Shown: positions 26,372 to 35,876 of the stretch, piece after piece | Numbering within the stretch: position 1 is the first letter of the stretch | Layout of the letters: each line of letters opens with the position of its first letter | NCBI RefSeq assembly: GCF_019977735.1 | Contig: NZ_AP025018.1 | Span: forward strand, 7,630,580-7,694,579 | Reading direction: 5' to 3' | Length of the DNA stretch: 64,000 nucleotides | Source of the DNA: Calothrix sp. PCC 7716 | GTDB taxonomy: Bacteria > Cyanobacteriota > Cyanobacteriia > Cyanobacteriales > Nostocaceae | Position numbers and translations under genes: made by a program | The notes under the pieces: model-generated | What the model saw: the letters and a program-made list of their open reading frames with translations, nothing else | The model's database searches: none | What the model was told of the DNA's origin: nothing

Positions 26372-28315
26372 TTACACAATAGTACCAATTTCCTTCAAAT
26401 AAACCCGTGTAAACGGTTCATCTTCTCCTAGCGAATACTCTTCAATTAGTCCTTTGCGGTGCAGCATAATACTGTCACCTTTTTTCACGACTAATGTAGA
26501 CCCATCTAAAATATCACGCGATAGCATCATTTCGGTCTCAGTCGGATTGTCTAAAACAACCATATTACTACCGTAATAAAACATACCATCGCGTTCTAAA
26601 ATTTCTTCGCTGTATTCAACTATGAGTAAATCAAGCTTGGGATTTCGCAGTAAGCTTTGAACATTGGTATTGTAATCTGGATTTGAAATTTTTCGCGAAC
26701 GATTTACAAACACTGCATCTTGACAAACGGCGCCGATTGTCCAGTCAGGATGTTGTGAGAGAATATGGTCAATAGTCTCTTGCAAATCATGAATTGAAAC
26801 TTTATTAAACGTGATAATTGGGATTCTGGCATCATCCTTTGAACTAAAGAATGTTTCCAAAATGTGGGAAGGTACATCAACACTGTCACCTACCGCCGGG
26901 TTGAGATGCATCATAACACCAGGCGCCGCATTAATTTCTAAAATAGCAAAGTTGCCTTCTTTCCAAGATTTGCCTAAATTTTCAGAAATAACATCGATAC
27001 CCAAACAAGTTAAACGGAAATGCTGGGCTATATCCTGCGCCAAGATAATATTATCAGGGTGCATTGTGGGTGTGGCATCAATACTGACTCCTCCGGCTGA
27101 AAGATTTGCTACTTTACGTAGAAAAACGCGCTTACCCTTTTCAATGACACTAGCTAACGATAACTCTTGTTCTTCTAAGTAAATCTCCATTGCTTCGTCG
27201 CATTGAATTTTACTCATCGGTGAAGTTGGAGTGTCACGACGTGCAGGTCTTTGATTTTCTTTTTGAATCAACTCGTCTATTGTTGAATAACCATCACCAA
27301 TAACCGAAGCAGGACGACGTTCAATAGCTGCGACGAACCTACCGTTGACGCACAGTAAACGAAAATCACTTCCCTTTATACTTTTTTCGACAATTATTCG
27401 AGTCGGTTGGTCTTCGGGTATTGCTTTGAGCGCACGTCCGTATGCTGCTTCAAGCTCTTTAGGTCCTTGAACATCTGCTGTTACACCAATACCTTTGTGA
27501 CCTACTACAGGTTTTATAGCAATAGGATAACCAATTTCACGCGCAACAGATAGCGCTTCGCGTTCGCTAACTATAATGTCACCTTGGGGAACGGGGAATC
27601 CTAAAGTCTTTAAAAACGCTTTGCAGTCATCTTTACGAGTGGTAAAGTCGGAATCTAAATGGCTATCACCATCGAAAGTTGTTGCCACACCTCGAACATG
27701 CTTTTTACCAAAACCATATTGCATTAACCCTTCTTCCCACAGGTAAAAAGCTGGGATACCCTTTCTATCAGCAGTTCGCAGCAAAGCATAAACAGTGGGA
27801 CCACCGTAAACAGAAGAGCGAAAACGATTTTGCAGTGTCGTCAACTGTTCTTCAAAAGCGACATCGCTATCTCTGGTAATTGCTTCAAACCAATCCCAAA
27901 CAAAATAAATCACTCCACGGGTAGTACGTGCGTATAGTGATTGAATCGCAATTTGATGGTGATTTCCATGTTCTCTAATACTCCAACGGTTGACATGCAA
28001 ATCCATATCTAGTTTTGCCACTTCAGAAGCTGTACGTGCAAACAGATGAGCATGTGAAGAGTATTCTTCGTCACGTAACTCAGGGTATCGTTCGGATATA
28101 GCTTTGACATAATCATCTAAAGCTAGGACTTCTCGATCGTCCGTCAAAGCAAAATCGAATACAAGTGCCCCTGTCTCTAGATAAGGGTTAGGACCTGCGT
28201 AATTGTGAAAGTTGAAAATATCAAAAACATCTGTTTTACGCGCGTTAACACGAATTGCTTCGGTGGTATTATCTTGAATCATTGTATAAACCCTTGGCAA
28301 AACACCCTCCTTCAC
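26372..28315 (-). CDS. cphA2: CphA2-type cyanophycin synthetase
   Basis: 647 residues in the longest frame. An AAGGAGG ribosome-binding site inside that frame favours TTG at 28300; ATG at 28282 (MIQDN) is the other choice. An N-terminal domain is followed by an ATP-grasp domain from about 235 to 490 (GYPIAIKPVVGHKGIGV, EINAAPGVMMHLNP) and a short Mur-ligase-like C-terminal part. Normal CphA1 is about 870-900 residues with a full Mur ligase, so the reduced C-terminus marks the CphA2 class. In known cases CphA2 remakes cyanophycin from beta-aspartyl-arginine dipeptides. cphB is divergent 0.6 kb away. Confidence 0.82.
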   Translation of the reverse strand: MKEGVLPRVYTMIQDNTTEAIRVNARKTDVFDIFNFHNYAGPNPYLETGALVFDFALTDDREVLALDDYVKAISERYPELRDEEYSSHAHLFARTASEVAKLDMDLHVNRWSIREHGNHHQIAIQSLYARTTRGVIYFVWDWFEAITRDSDVAFEEQLTTLQNRFRSSVYGGPTVYALLRTADRKGIPAFYLWEEGLMQYGFGKKHVRGVATTFDGDSHLDSDFTTRKDDCKAFLKTLGFPVPQGDIIVSEREALSVAREIGYPIAIKPVVGHKGIGVTADVQGPKELEAAYGRALKAIPEDQPTRIIVEKSIKGSDFRLLCVNGRFVAAIERRPASVIGDGYSTIDELIQKENQRPARRDTPTSPMSKIQCDEAMEIYLEEQELSLASVIEKGKRVFLRKVANLSAGGVSIDATPTMHPDNIILAQDIAQHFRLTCLGIDVISENLGKSWKEGNFAILEINAAPGVMMHLNPAVGDSVDVPSHILETFFSSKDDARIPIITFNKVSIHDLQETIDHILSQHPDWTIGAVCQDAVFVNRSRKISNPDYNTNVQSLLRNPKLDLLIVEYSEEILERDGMFYYGSNMVVLDNPTETEMMLSRDILDGSTLVVKKGDSIMLHRKGLIEEYSLGEDEPFTRVYLKEIGTIV

Positions 28316-28460
28316 AATAATAACCCGCTTAAATTAATGTGAGTATCAAGTTTTTACATCTCTACCGGGTTTGTTAAAATTTATATCCATTGGGAGGTGT
28401 TATTATACACGTATTTCTGTTAAAACTTGAAAATAGTACAAAAAAGTTGGGACACAGCGT

Positions 28461-28676
28461 ATGAATGCAACAGAAGCTAGCCTCAGAAATGAAGTCAGAC
28501 AGCTTGCTGAGGAAGCTTTTCATCGCAAGCTGATTTCCGGATATGGTGATGGTCCAGATGTATCGGAGTATCAAATTGTTATTGAGGGAAAGCCAAGACA
28601 TCTAACATTAGAACACGCCAAGTCATTTTTAAACGCTTTATTAGAAGGTAATGGGGATGCTGAGGAATTAATGTGA
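28461..28676 (+). CDS. Small hypothetical protein between cphA2 and cphB
   Basis: 71 residues, acidic, with predicted helices (EASLRNEVRQLAEEAFHRKL, then EHAKSFLNALLEG). It has a good start, sensible codon use and its own downstream hairpin, so it is likely real. I do not recognise a family. Its place between the two cyanophycin genes, co-directional with cphB, invites a link but does not prove one. Confidence 0.6.
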   Translation: MNATEASLRNEVRQLAEEAFHRKLISGYGDGPDVSEYQIVIEGKPRHLTLEHAKSFLNALLEGNGDAEELM

Positions 28677-28706
28677 TAAAATTCATAAAATTTAATTAAA
28701 TAGGTG

Positions 28707-28733
28707 AAACCCGGTAATTCAAAATCCGGGTTT
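28707..28733 (+). terminator. AAACCCGG/CCGGGTTT hairpin
   Basis: Perfect 8-base arms 30 bases after the small hypothetical gene, followed by TGATGTTTG. It belongs to the same palindrome family as 58269-58301. It probably ends transcription before cphB. Confidence 0.65.
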
Positions 28734-28908
28734 GATGTTTGTATAAACCTGTTTGTATGAAACTTAATCAAATAATGTTCCGTTGGAATGAGATCAAAAT
28801 ATCATCAATCTGTGACAATATAATGGCAAGGCGCCTTCACTGTAGTCGTCAACCAAAGTTTTTAACAACTTTATTAAGCATTATCAATATTTATCAGGAG
28901 GCAATGCT

Positions 28909-29763
28909 GTGGCAAACGAAATTCAACGTCAACTAGTGATTATTGGAGGAGCAGAGGATAAGGAAGGAGATTGTATTATTCTTCGCGAATTTGTGCGGCG
29001 TGCAGGAGGTACAAAAGCTAAAGTTGTCATTATGACCGCAGCCACAGAATTACCAAGAGAAGTTGGTGAAAATTATATTCGTATTTTTGAACGTCTTGGC
29101 GCCGAACAAGCTCGCATTATTGATACTGAAACGCGCGAAGATGCTTCATCATCTACTGCATTAAAAGCTGTTGAAGAAGCTACAGGTGTATTTTTCACAG
29201 GTGGTGACCAAGCACGTATTACTAGTATTCTTAAAGATACTGATCTTGATGCTGCAATTCATAAACGTTATGCCGAAGGAATAGTAGTAGGAGGAACGAG
29301 TGCAGGCGCGGCGGTAATGCCTGATATAATGATTGTTGAGGGAGACTCAGAAACTAATCCTCGCATAAATATTGTAGAACTTGGGCCTGGTATGGGATTT
29401 TTGCCTGGTATTGTAATTGACCAGCACTTCTCACAACGCGGTCGTTTAGGGCGCCTAATATCAGCACTTGCCCAACAACCAGCAGTATTAGGTTTTGGCA
29501 TCGATGAAAATACCGCAATGATAATAACAGGTGACAAAATGGAAGTAGTAGGTGAAGGTGTTATTACCGTAGTGGATGAAAACGAATTAGTCCACAATAA
29601 CGTAGATGAAATACTTCGCGATGAACCTCTTGCATTTTGCGGCGCCCGTCTTCACATATTACCGCACGGTTATAAATTTGACCTCAAAACTCACAAGCCA
29701 ATTTTAGATGGTCGTTCTGTGGTAAATAACGAAGGTAATGAATTAGCTGCCAGTGTAAGTTAA
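28909..29763 (+). CDS. cphB: Cyanophycinase
   Basis: A 284-residue S51-family serine peptidase that cuts cyanophycin to beta-Asp-Arg dipeptides in the cytoplasm. RQLVIIGGAEDKEGD opens the fold, GVFFTGGDQ and VVGGTSAGAAVMP hold the oxyanion region and nucleophile Ser, and IDQHFSQRGRLGRL is the conserved His loop. The start is GTG at 28909, set by AGGAGG at 28896-28901 (7-base spacing); the ATG at 28904 is out of frame. Its dipeptide product is the substrate of CphA2, whose gene is divergent nearby. Confidence 0.95.
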   Translation: MANEIQRQLVIIGGAEDKEGDCIILREFVRRAGGTKAKVVIMTAATELPREVGENYIRIFERLGAEQARIIDTETREDASSSTALKAVEEATGVFFTGGDQARITSILKDTDLDAAIHKRYAEGIVVGGTSAGAAVMPDIMIVEGDSETNPRINIVELGPGMGFLPGIVIDQHFSQRGRLGRLISALAQQPAVLGFGIDENTAMIITGDKMEVVGEGVITVVDENELVHNNVDEILRDEPLAFCGARLHILPHGYKFDLKTHKPILDGRSVVNNEGNELAASVS

Positions 29764-29807
29764 ATAATTAATTATAAAGACTAAAAAGTTTAGTAGATGC
29801 ATCAACT

Positions 29808-29840
29808 GGAGAAGTAGTTAACCCTACTCCTCCTTTTTTT
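29808..29840 (+). terminator. Rho-independent terminator of cphB
   Basis: The stem GGAG-A-AGTAG / CTACT-C-CTCC is followed by seven T, 45 bases past the cphB stop. Confidence 0.85.
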
Positions 29841-30039
29841 ATAAGAGATATGCTGAAAACCCCGTCCTTTTAAGGCGGGGATGAAAGCTGTTAGAACCAT
29901 TTTAATGGTTCATGACATTAACTATTCACGCTGCTGGGCAATATACCTTAAAACTTATGCTCAGTACTTATATTTCCAGCAGTGCTAATAAAGTAGCGCT
30001 TGTGTCCACATGGTAGGTAACTTTAAAATTTGAGGAAAT

Positions 30040-30333
30040 TCAATTCTTACGGTGGTGAGATGCACGTCCCTTGACTCGGTTCATAATTGTAGACGGGCAA
30101 TCTGTCGGTTTACGTTGAGAAAAAGATGAACATGGTCGGGCATTATCTCCATCGCAATAATTTAAAGCGCGATTTTCATTACAGACTTCGCATATAATTT
30201 CCTGCAATATGAGCAGATATTTTCCCTTCGGAGTACTTTCTTCCGTCGCTTAGGTATCCAAACAAAGTGGTAGTTAATTAGAGAAACCGCGTTCACGAGC
30301 GTGTCTATATTCGTCTGGGTCAAATTTAGCCAT
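30040..30333 (-). pseudogene. tnpA: IS200/IS605 Y1 transposase TnpA, frameshifted
   Basis: From ATG 30331-30333, MAKFDPDEYRHARERGF is the usual N-terminus of this group. The continuation needs shifts between frames: NYHFVWIPKRRKKVL, then EIICEVCNENRAL, then EIMPDHVHLFLNV with the HUH motif. There are several frameshifts, so it is not functional. The conserved C-terminal Tyr is not recognisable. Confidence 0.75.
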
Positions 30334-30341
30334 AGGTCTTA

Positions 30342-30531
30342 GAGGATGTTTGAAAAGTCGGATAAGGTATAAATTGTCCCAAGCGAGTGGAGTCTTACGG
30401 AACGTAAACGCAGTTTTCCCGCTTTCTTAGAATCTAGGGTTTCAAACTATATACTGAGATGCTACCCTGCGGGAAAACTGCGCCCTTCGTGCCCGACTCA
30501 TGACATTCACAGATACTTTTAAAACATCCTC
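30342..30531. mobile_element. 190-bp MITE with 3-bp target duplication
   Basis: Terminal inverted repeats GAGGATGTTTGAAAAGT and ACTTTTAAAACATCCTC differ at one base. They are flanked by TTA on both sides (30339-30341 and 30532-30534). Inside are perfect 14-base inverted repeats CGCAGTTTTCCCGC (30409-30422) and its complement (30469-30482). There is no coding capacity. It separates tnpA from tnpB. Confidence 0.82.
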
Positions 30532-30641
30532 TTAAGGTAGATTGATTTATTGTCGTTGTAAGCTGTATTATAAAATAAATAGCAAAACAATAAAACTAAT
30601 ATAAGTTGCTTACATAGCAACAAATAAGGGGGTGATTAGTA

Positions 30642-31938
30642 GTGCAAATAAGGTGGAACTTTAAGCTAAAGCCGAATAAAGAACACGTAGAAAAAATGGA
30701 GCGTTGGCTGGTTACGCTTAGAAAACATCGTAACTATGCACTACGTGAAAGAGAGCAAGGATATAGCACAAATAACCAAGATGTTGAGTCAGAAATAGTT
30801 TACGCATTTGGTAGTTATTGTGACTTGGAAACACGTATTGAGTACGGTGTATGTTGCCCCTTAACATGCCCAGTTCTCAAGCACGGTGTGGTTCCAGAAA
30901 AATTATCTATCGCGTTCAAAAAAACTAAAGAAAAGTTTGATATAAAAACGGGAGAGTTAATTAAACCTAGTATTGTAAAGTGGGATGACGCAAGCGGGAT
31001 ACAGAAAAAAGTAACTACGGAATTACGCGGTAAGTTTCCATTCTTTGGGGAAATCTATTCTGCCGTATTGCAAGGTAATCTAGAAAGATTGGATGATGCT
31101 TATGCTAACTTTTTTAAGCACGGGCGTGGTTATCCAAGCTATGTAACTCGCCTTGATTCGTTTGAATATAAGCCTGGTCAAGCCAAGTTTGGATTGACTA
31201 ATAAAAACTACGCTACTGTATATCTTCCTGGCATTGGAAATGTAAAGTTCCATAACAGTCGCAAAAAAGAATTTGACTCAGTTACAGATATTAGAAGCAT
31301 CACAGTATCAAGGGAAGCAACATACTGGTTCATCTCCGTCATTGTTGAAGTTCCTGATTTAATTCAAGAGCTTGTTCCATTTGAAAAGGTCAAATCAGTA
31401 GTAGGAATTGATGTAGGAATTAACAAGTTAGTTGCATCCTCAGATGGTAGTTTTGCCATTAATACAAGACCTGCGACAAACAAGAAAACAGCACGACGTT
31501 TAGCAATGCGTCAACGGAGCATTGCTCGCAAAGTTAAACGTTCAAAGAATAGGAAAAAAGCAGTAATAAAATTAGCAAGAACTAAACACAAAATTGCGAC
31601 CAAAAGAAATGGGCGTAATTGGAAAGTTGCTAATGATATAGTAAAAACCGCCGATGTTGTAGTGCGTGAAGACCTCAAAATAAAGAATATGGTCAAACGC
31701 GCCAAACCAAAACATGACGGTAAAGGCGGATATAAAAAGAATGGACATAAAGCCAAATCAGGATTAAATAAATCAATTCTAGATTGTGGTTGGGGAGATA
31801 TTTTTAACAAAATAGCTTGGCTTGCGTTAAAAGCAGGAAAGCATGTAATTGCTGTTAACCCAAAACACACGAGTATTGAGTGCCCAGCGTGCGGGCATAT
31901 TGATAAAAGTAACCGTGAAGGTGAAAAGTTTTTGTGTA
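30642..31938 (+). pseudogene. tnpB: TnpB RNA-guided nuclease, 5' part (split gene)
   Basis: About 432 codons from GTG 30642, with AAGGGGGTG as ribosome-binding site. RuvC acids one and two are present: [17 protein letters not shown] (Asp) and [12 protein letters not shown] (Glu). The zinc ribbon starts with [19 protein letters not shown], and then the Tn554-like element interrupts it. The missing part, CTNCGHTDHADTKASRTI with the third RuvC Asp, is at 35879 onward. As it stands the protein lacks its last catalytic Asp and second Cys pair, so it should be inactive. Intact IS605 TnpB proteins cut DNA at sites set by an omega RNA. Confidence 0.92.
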
Positions 31939-32020
31939 TTATGTGATATACAACGTCTACAAAGCCTACTACACAACACTTTCATCCAGAAATATTTTTC
32001 CACAAAGTAAACAACACAAA

Positions 32021-32968
32021 CTATTTTTTCTGTTTAAGCGTCTCGATGGGGTACTCAGCTAGCATCTGCTTAAACGGTACTGGTCTACCTTGGATTGTAT
32101 AGACAATTAGTTGACCATCATCACCTTTGGTACTTGCTATTACCAACCCTTGTTTTCTAGCTAAATTAAACCACTCATTAAAAATATCTCGTTCTCCTTT
32201 TAATAAAGAAAGATTTTTTTCGTCAGGCATCCAGCCATCTTGTATTGCCTTGTTTAGCCAACCTCCTGGATTTTTAATTTGTTGACCATGCTCAATTGTT
32301 TCTTCAAGAGACTTTATGGCAGCCAAAACAATTTCTGAAGATTTAGATTGAATTGTTTTAGTTAGAGTTGTATTTAAAGTAATCCCTAGTTCAGCTAACT
32401 TAGATTTAATCTGTTCATTAATCGTTGGCGCCTGAGAACCTGTTTTTTTATCAAACGGTGTAACTTTAGTATCTGTTATGGTTAACGCTTTGATTTGGCA
32501 TCGACAATCTTCTAACTCTTGGTTAATTAATTCTAAGCTTTTTTTCAGGCGAATATTATCTGATTCAACTGAAGCTAATTCGTAGTTCCTGCCTTGCACA
32601 ACTTCAATATGCCGTCTTAATCCTTCAATCTCAGCTCTAAGTTTTTTGTTCTCTTCTTTTATACTATAAATCAGTACTCCTTTTGATTTATCAGAAGCTG
32701 GTTGGTATCGTTTTTCTTGGGTTGGTATTACAACTGTTTGTTTTTGCTGTTCTCTAAGATATTTAATTCTATCTTTTAATTCTTCGTACTTGTACAAGTA
32801 GCTAACTGAGACACCAGCCTGTTGTGCAATACTTCTGAAAGTAATTTCTTCACCACGTGAACTTAATTTAGCTATTGCTTTTTCTGTTTTTTCAATAGCT
32901 TCCTTTTTTTTCAACTCAGCGGCAGCCACTAATAATTCCGGATTTCCTCCTTGATTACCTTTAGCCAT
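32021..32968 (-). CDS. tnpC: TnpC-like accessory protein (DUF6262-type)
   Basis: 315 residues from the ATG at 32968, which has AGGAG 8 bases upstream; the frame is open from 32977. The N-terminus has a helix-turn-helix-like segment (ITFRSIAQQAGVSVSYLYKY). A leucine-zipper-like coiled coil follows at about 105-160 and a C-terminal domain of unknown role. By position and form it matches TnpC-like helpers of Tn554-type elements, which assist the recombinases. Its first 8 bases overlap the end of the upstream recombinase gene. Confidence 0.72.
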   Translation of the reverse strand: MAKGNQGGNPELLVAAAELKKKEAIEKTEKAIAKLSSRGEEITFRSIAQQAGVSVSYLYKYEELKDRIKYLREQQKQTVVIPTQEKRYQPASDKSKGVLIYSIKEENKKLRAEIEGLRRHIEVVQGRNYELASVESDNIRLKKSLELINQELEDCRCQIKALTITDTKVTPFDKKTGSQAPTINEQIKSKLAELGITLNTTLTKTIQSKSSEIVLAAIKSLEETIEHGQQIKNPGGWLNKAIQDGWMPDEKNLSLLKGERDIFNEWFNLARKQGLVIASTKGDDGQLIVYTIQGRPVPFKQMLAEYPIETLKQKK

Positions 32969-34673
32969 TAGTTTCATCTCCTAATTTTGGATAACTCTCG
33001 TGACCGTAAACTACATCTTTTTGTGAGAGACCACGGATTATATTGTTTAGGTTTTCAACAATGGGAAGATTATTTTCTACTTGTCGTTCCCACTGTTTGT
33101 CTCTAGCATTTTCAATTAGCTTGACAGTTGACTCTAAATGTTTTTTGTGAGTTTCTAAATGTTCTCTTGTTGTACGAAAGTGTTGACAAGCTAAACATGG
33201 ACTTCCTTGGACTGGACAATTTTGGGTAATAGGTAAAGCACAAAAACCGTCTGCCAAAGTTTGAGCTTTCATGTTTTTCTTAATCCATTGCATCTCAGTT
33301 GTATCTAAATCTGGATTTTCAGATATAATTATTTCACCTTTAATATTGACTACTCTACCATCCCAAAATTTATTCATCTCATGCTTCATTGTTTCGTCAT
33401 GAATATGGGCATAGCACATTGTCATTTCTGGTGACTCGTGACCAAGACGCTTCTGCACTATATGTTGAGGAACTCCAGCATTAATTAACTCAGTTCCATG
33501 TGTATGTCGAAAACTGTGACATCTATGAATAGGATAAATCTCTCCTGAAGAACCTCTAATTTCTTTTTCATTAGCTAATTGACTTAAATAACCTCTGAGA
33601 ACTTTTTGCCTCATTCGTTTAGGTATAGGAATAAAGTGTTGAAGTTCTCTATAAGGAATTTTTCTAGTTGTTGCTGAAGTTCTTTTATAAGTATAATCTT
33701 CAAACCACGAATAACTTTTGGTTAAACAAAATAAATAATCAAAGTCTTTTCCTAGCTCTTTTCTGATATACTCTTGCTGTTTTTGAATATCCGAAGCTAA
33801 TTCTCTGGCTACTGGAATAGCAAGTTGCTTCTTCATCTTAAATTGGTAAATATTTAGCCACCATGTTCCTGTGCTATCTTGACGAATACAGTCAAAATTA
33901 AGATAACATAGTTCTGATAACCTTATTCCCGTTTGTCGCAAAACTTTTACCATTAGAGCAACAGGTTCTGGAAGTGCCATTATGTTATCGTCAATTTGTT
34001 TGATCACGTCAGGCGGAATAAATTTTGGTAGTGACTTGATTCGTTTAGCAAAATCTTCAGGATATACTAAAGGCTCTTTATAAATATTAGCCCAATCAAA
34101 TCTAGCGCAATTCTCTAGAAATAGTTTTAAACAACCGAGTCGTCCATTCCTTGTGCTAGGACTTTTTATTTTTTCCCTTAAATATACTAAATAGTTGACA
34201 ACTAAATCACGATTAATTTCCGACTCTTGTAATGAACCATATTTTAGTTTCAGGAATCTGTAAAAATATTTGAGGTCATATAATCTGTTAAAAATAGTAG
34301 AAGTTGCATCACCAACACCAATTCTATATTGAATCCAATATTTAACAGCTATCTTCAGCCAGTATAGTTCAATATCTGAAAAATTTAGCAAGCGCTTGGA
34401 GCAAGCAATGTCAGGTTCTAGACCAAAAACTGTGACATTCCAAATATCTAAATTAAACATTTCTGACACAGAAAGACCATCGAATGAGATATAACTGTTT
34501 GATATTCTTTTGGGATTTTTATTAAAATTTGTTTGGCAGCTTTTACACTTGTACATCTGCTCTCCTGTATCTCGACTCTTTCCTGCTTTTTTAAGATGAC
34601 TGCTTCCACATTTGGGGCACTTTAACTCTTGCTCGTTATTGTAATTTTTATTGTTCTTGTTTTGTTGCAACAT
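32961..34673 (-). CDS. Tyrosine recombinase with N-terminal zinc ribbon (TnpB of Tn554-like element)
   Basis: 570 residues. An InsA-type zinc ribbon (CPKCGSSHLKKAGKSR ... YKCKSCQ) sits at about 19-50. A SAM-like core-binding domain and a tyrosine recombinase catalytic domain follow: Arg in RQTGIRLSELCYL, HSFRHTHGTEL, and GHESPEMTMCYAHIH with the nucleophile Tyr. A Cys-containing tail (CPVQGSPCLACQHF) and a coiled coil end the protein. Its ATG follows the TAG of the upstream recombinase gene with no gap. Confidence 0.88.
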   Translation of the reverse strand: MLQQNKNNKNYNNEQELKCPKCGSSHLKKAGKSRDTGEQMYKCKSCQTNFNKNPKRISNSYISFDGLSVSEMFNLDIWNVTVFGLEPDIACSKRLLNFSDIELYWLKIAVKYWIQYRIGVGDATSTIFNRLYDLKYFYRFLKLKYGSLQESEINRDLVVNYLVYLREKIKSPSTRNGRLGCLKLFLENCARFDWANIYKEPLVYPEDFAKRIKSLPKFIPPDVIKQIDDNIMALPEPVALMVKVLRQTGIRLSELCYLNFDCIRQDSTGTWWLNIYQFKMKKQLAIPVARELASDIQKQQEYIRKELGKDFDYLFCLTKSYSWFEDYTYKRTSATTRKIPYRELQHFIPIPKRMRQKVLRGYLSQLANEKEIRGSSGEIYPIHRCHSFRHTHGTELINAGVPQHIVQKRLGHESPEMTMCYAHIHDETMKHEMNKFWDGRVVNIKGEIIISENPDLDTTEMQWIKKNMKAQTLADGFCALPITQNCPVQGSPCLACQHFRTTREHLETHKKHLESTVKLIENARDKQWERQVENNLPIVENLNNIIRGLSQKDVVYGHESYPKLGDETNG

Positions 34674-35762
34674 CTATTTATCCTTGGATACTAAATATTT
34701 TTCGTAAGCTTCTCTCATGTCATCATCATTAAGATGAACATAAGTATTAATTGTTGTTTGGATACTACTATGACCTAAACGTTTCTGTACATAAGCCATA
34801 TCTATTCCTGATTTGATTAACTCAGATGCATGAGTATGACGAAAAAGGTGAGCATTTATTTTTATTCCTGTTTGTTTTTTTAGTTTTTTAAATAAACCAG
34901 TTACAGTCGAATATTGCATTGGGCTTCCGGCTTCACTTTTCCAAATATTGACAAATACATAATCTGAGTCAACATCAGGATATTCGTTAATTATGTAGCT
35001 GCTATAAAGCTTCATTAAAGAGCCAGGTACTTGTAAAATTCTTTCATTTCTTGACTTACCTCTGGCATTGTTAAAGTTATTATTTCTCGTGACAATACGA
35101 ATTTCATTTTTACCCGCGACTGAATTAATATCTTCGTGTCGTAGTCCTAACGCTTCTCCTATTCTCATGCCTGTTTCATAAAGAAGCATAACTAAAAACT
35201 TATCTCTTTGAGAGTGACAACAATCGACAAGTTGTTTAATCTGTTCTAAATTTAAAATTCCTGGGAAAACTTTTGGCTCTTTTAGTTTCAGCAGTTTTGT
35301 TCTAACTGCTTTGTTTTTAGACATTTCATACAGCAAAGGTTTGTACTTGCGATTTGCAGGATTAATGTACCGATAAGCATCTACTGAATTTACTGTCCCA
35401 TTACGTTTATGAAACTCGTAAAAATTGTACACAGCTGATAGGATTGTGTTGATAGTCCTTTCTGTCCTTTTCGCTTCTTGCTGCTGTATAGAAATAATTC
35501 TAGGATTAGGACTACGTAGCCAAAGTATAAAATTGGCTAGATACGATTGATTGATTTCCCTCCAATCAAACTTAGAATCTTGTATAAATTCCCATAACAG
35601 CTTGAGATGGTAAGCGTAGTTTGAGACTGTATTTGGCGATTTTTCAATGCTTTCTAGGTGGCGCAAATAGTTATTAACTGGGTTGATAGGTAAATAGTTA
35701 TCATCTATCAAAATCCAGGTATTCTTCCCGTTGCTAGGGAGTTTTATTCTTTGTACTTTCAT
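34674..35762 (-). CDS. Tyrosine recombinase (TnpA of Tn554-like element)
   Basis: 362 residues, the same length class as TnpA of Tn554. The core-binding domain covers about 25-135 and the catalytic domain about 170-355. Catalytic residues are visible: Arg in LYETGMRIGEALGL, HLFRHTHASEL, GHSSIQTTINTYVHL (Tyr). It is first in the operon; its promoter would lie in 35763-35876, which also contains the subterminal repeats. It should act with the second recombinase to integrate the element site-specifically. Confidence 0.9.
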   Translation of the reverse strand: MKVQRIKLPSNGKNTWILIDDNYLPINPVNNYLRHLESIEKSPNTVSNYAYHLKLLWEFIQDSKFDWREINQSYLANFILWLRSPNPRIISIQQQEAKRTERTINTILSAVYNFYEFHKRNGTVNSVDAYRYINPANRKYKPLLYEMSKNKAVRTKLLKLKEPKVFPGILNLEQIKQLVDCCHSQRDKFLVMLLYETGMRIGEALGLRHEDINSVAGKNEIRIVTRNNNFNNARGKSRNERILQVPGSLMKLYSSYIINEYPDVDSDYVFVNIWKSEAGSPMQYSTVTGLFKKLKKQTGIKINAHLFRHTHASELIKSGIDMAYVQKRLGHSSIQTTINTYVHLNDDDMREAYEKYLVSKDK

Positions 35763-35876
35763 GAGCTTTGTAGGCTCTGTAGACTTATACTACATAACAT
35801 ACTACACAAGGATACAAATCCTGTCAATAGTTTTTGTTGTTGTTGTTATATAATAAGATTTGTCTATCTCACATAA

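Noticed and set aside
26372-28315. Reading the synthetase as a truncated CphA1
   Set aside because: The N-terminus and the coherent short C-terminal part fit the CphA2 class, and the frame ends normally before a terminator.
28352-28366. NtcA-like site GTA...TAC upstream of cphA2
   Set aside because: The spacing is nine bases, not eight, and no matching -10 was seen at the right distance.
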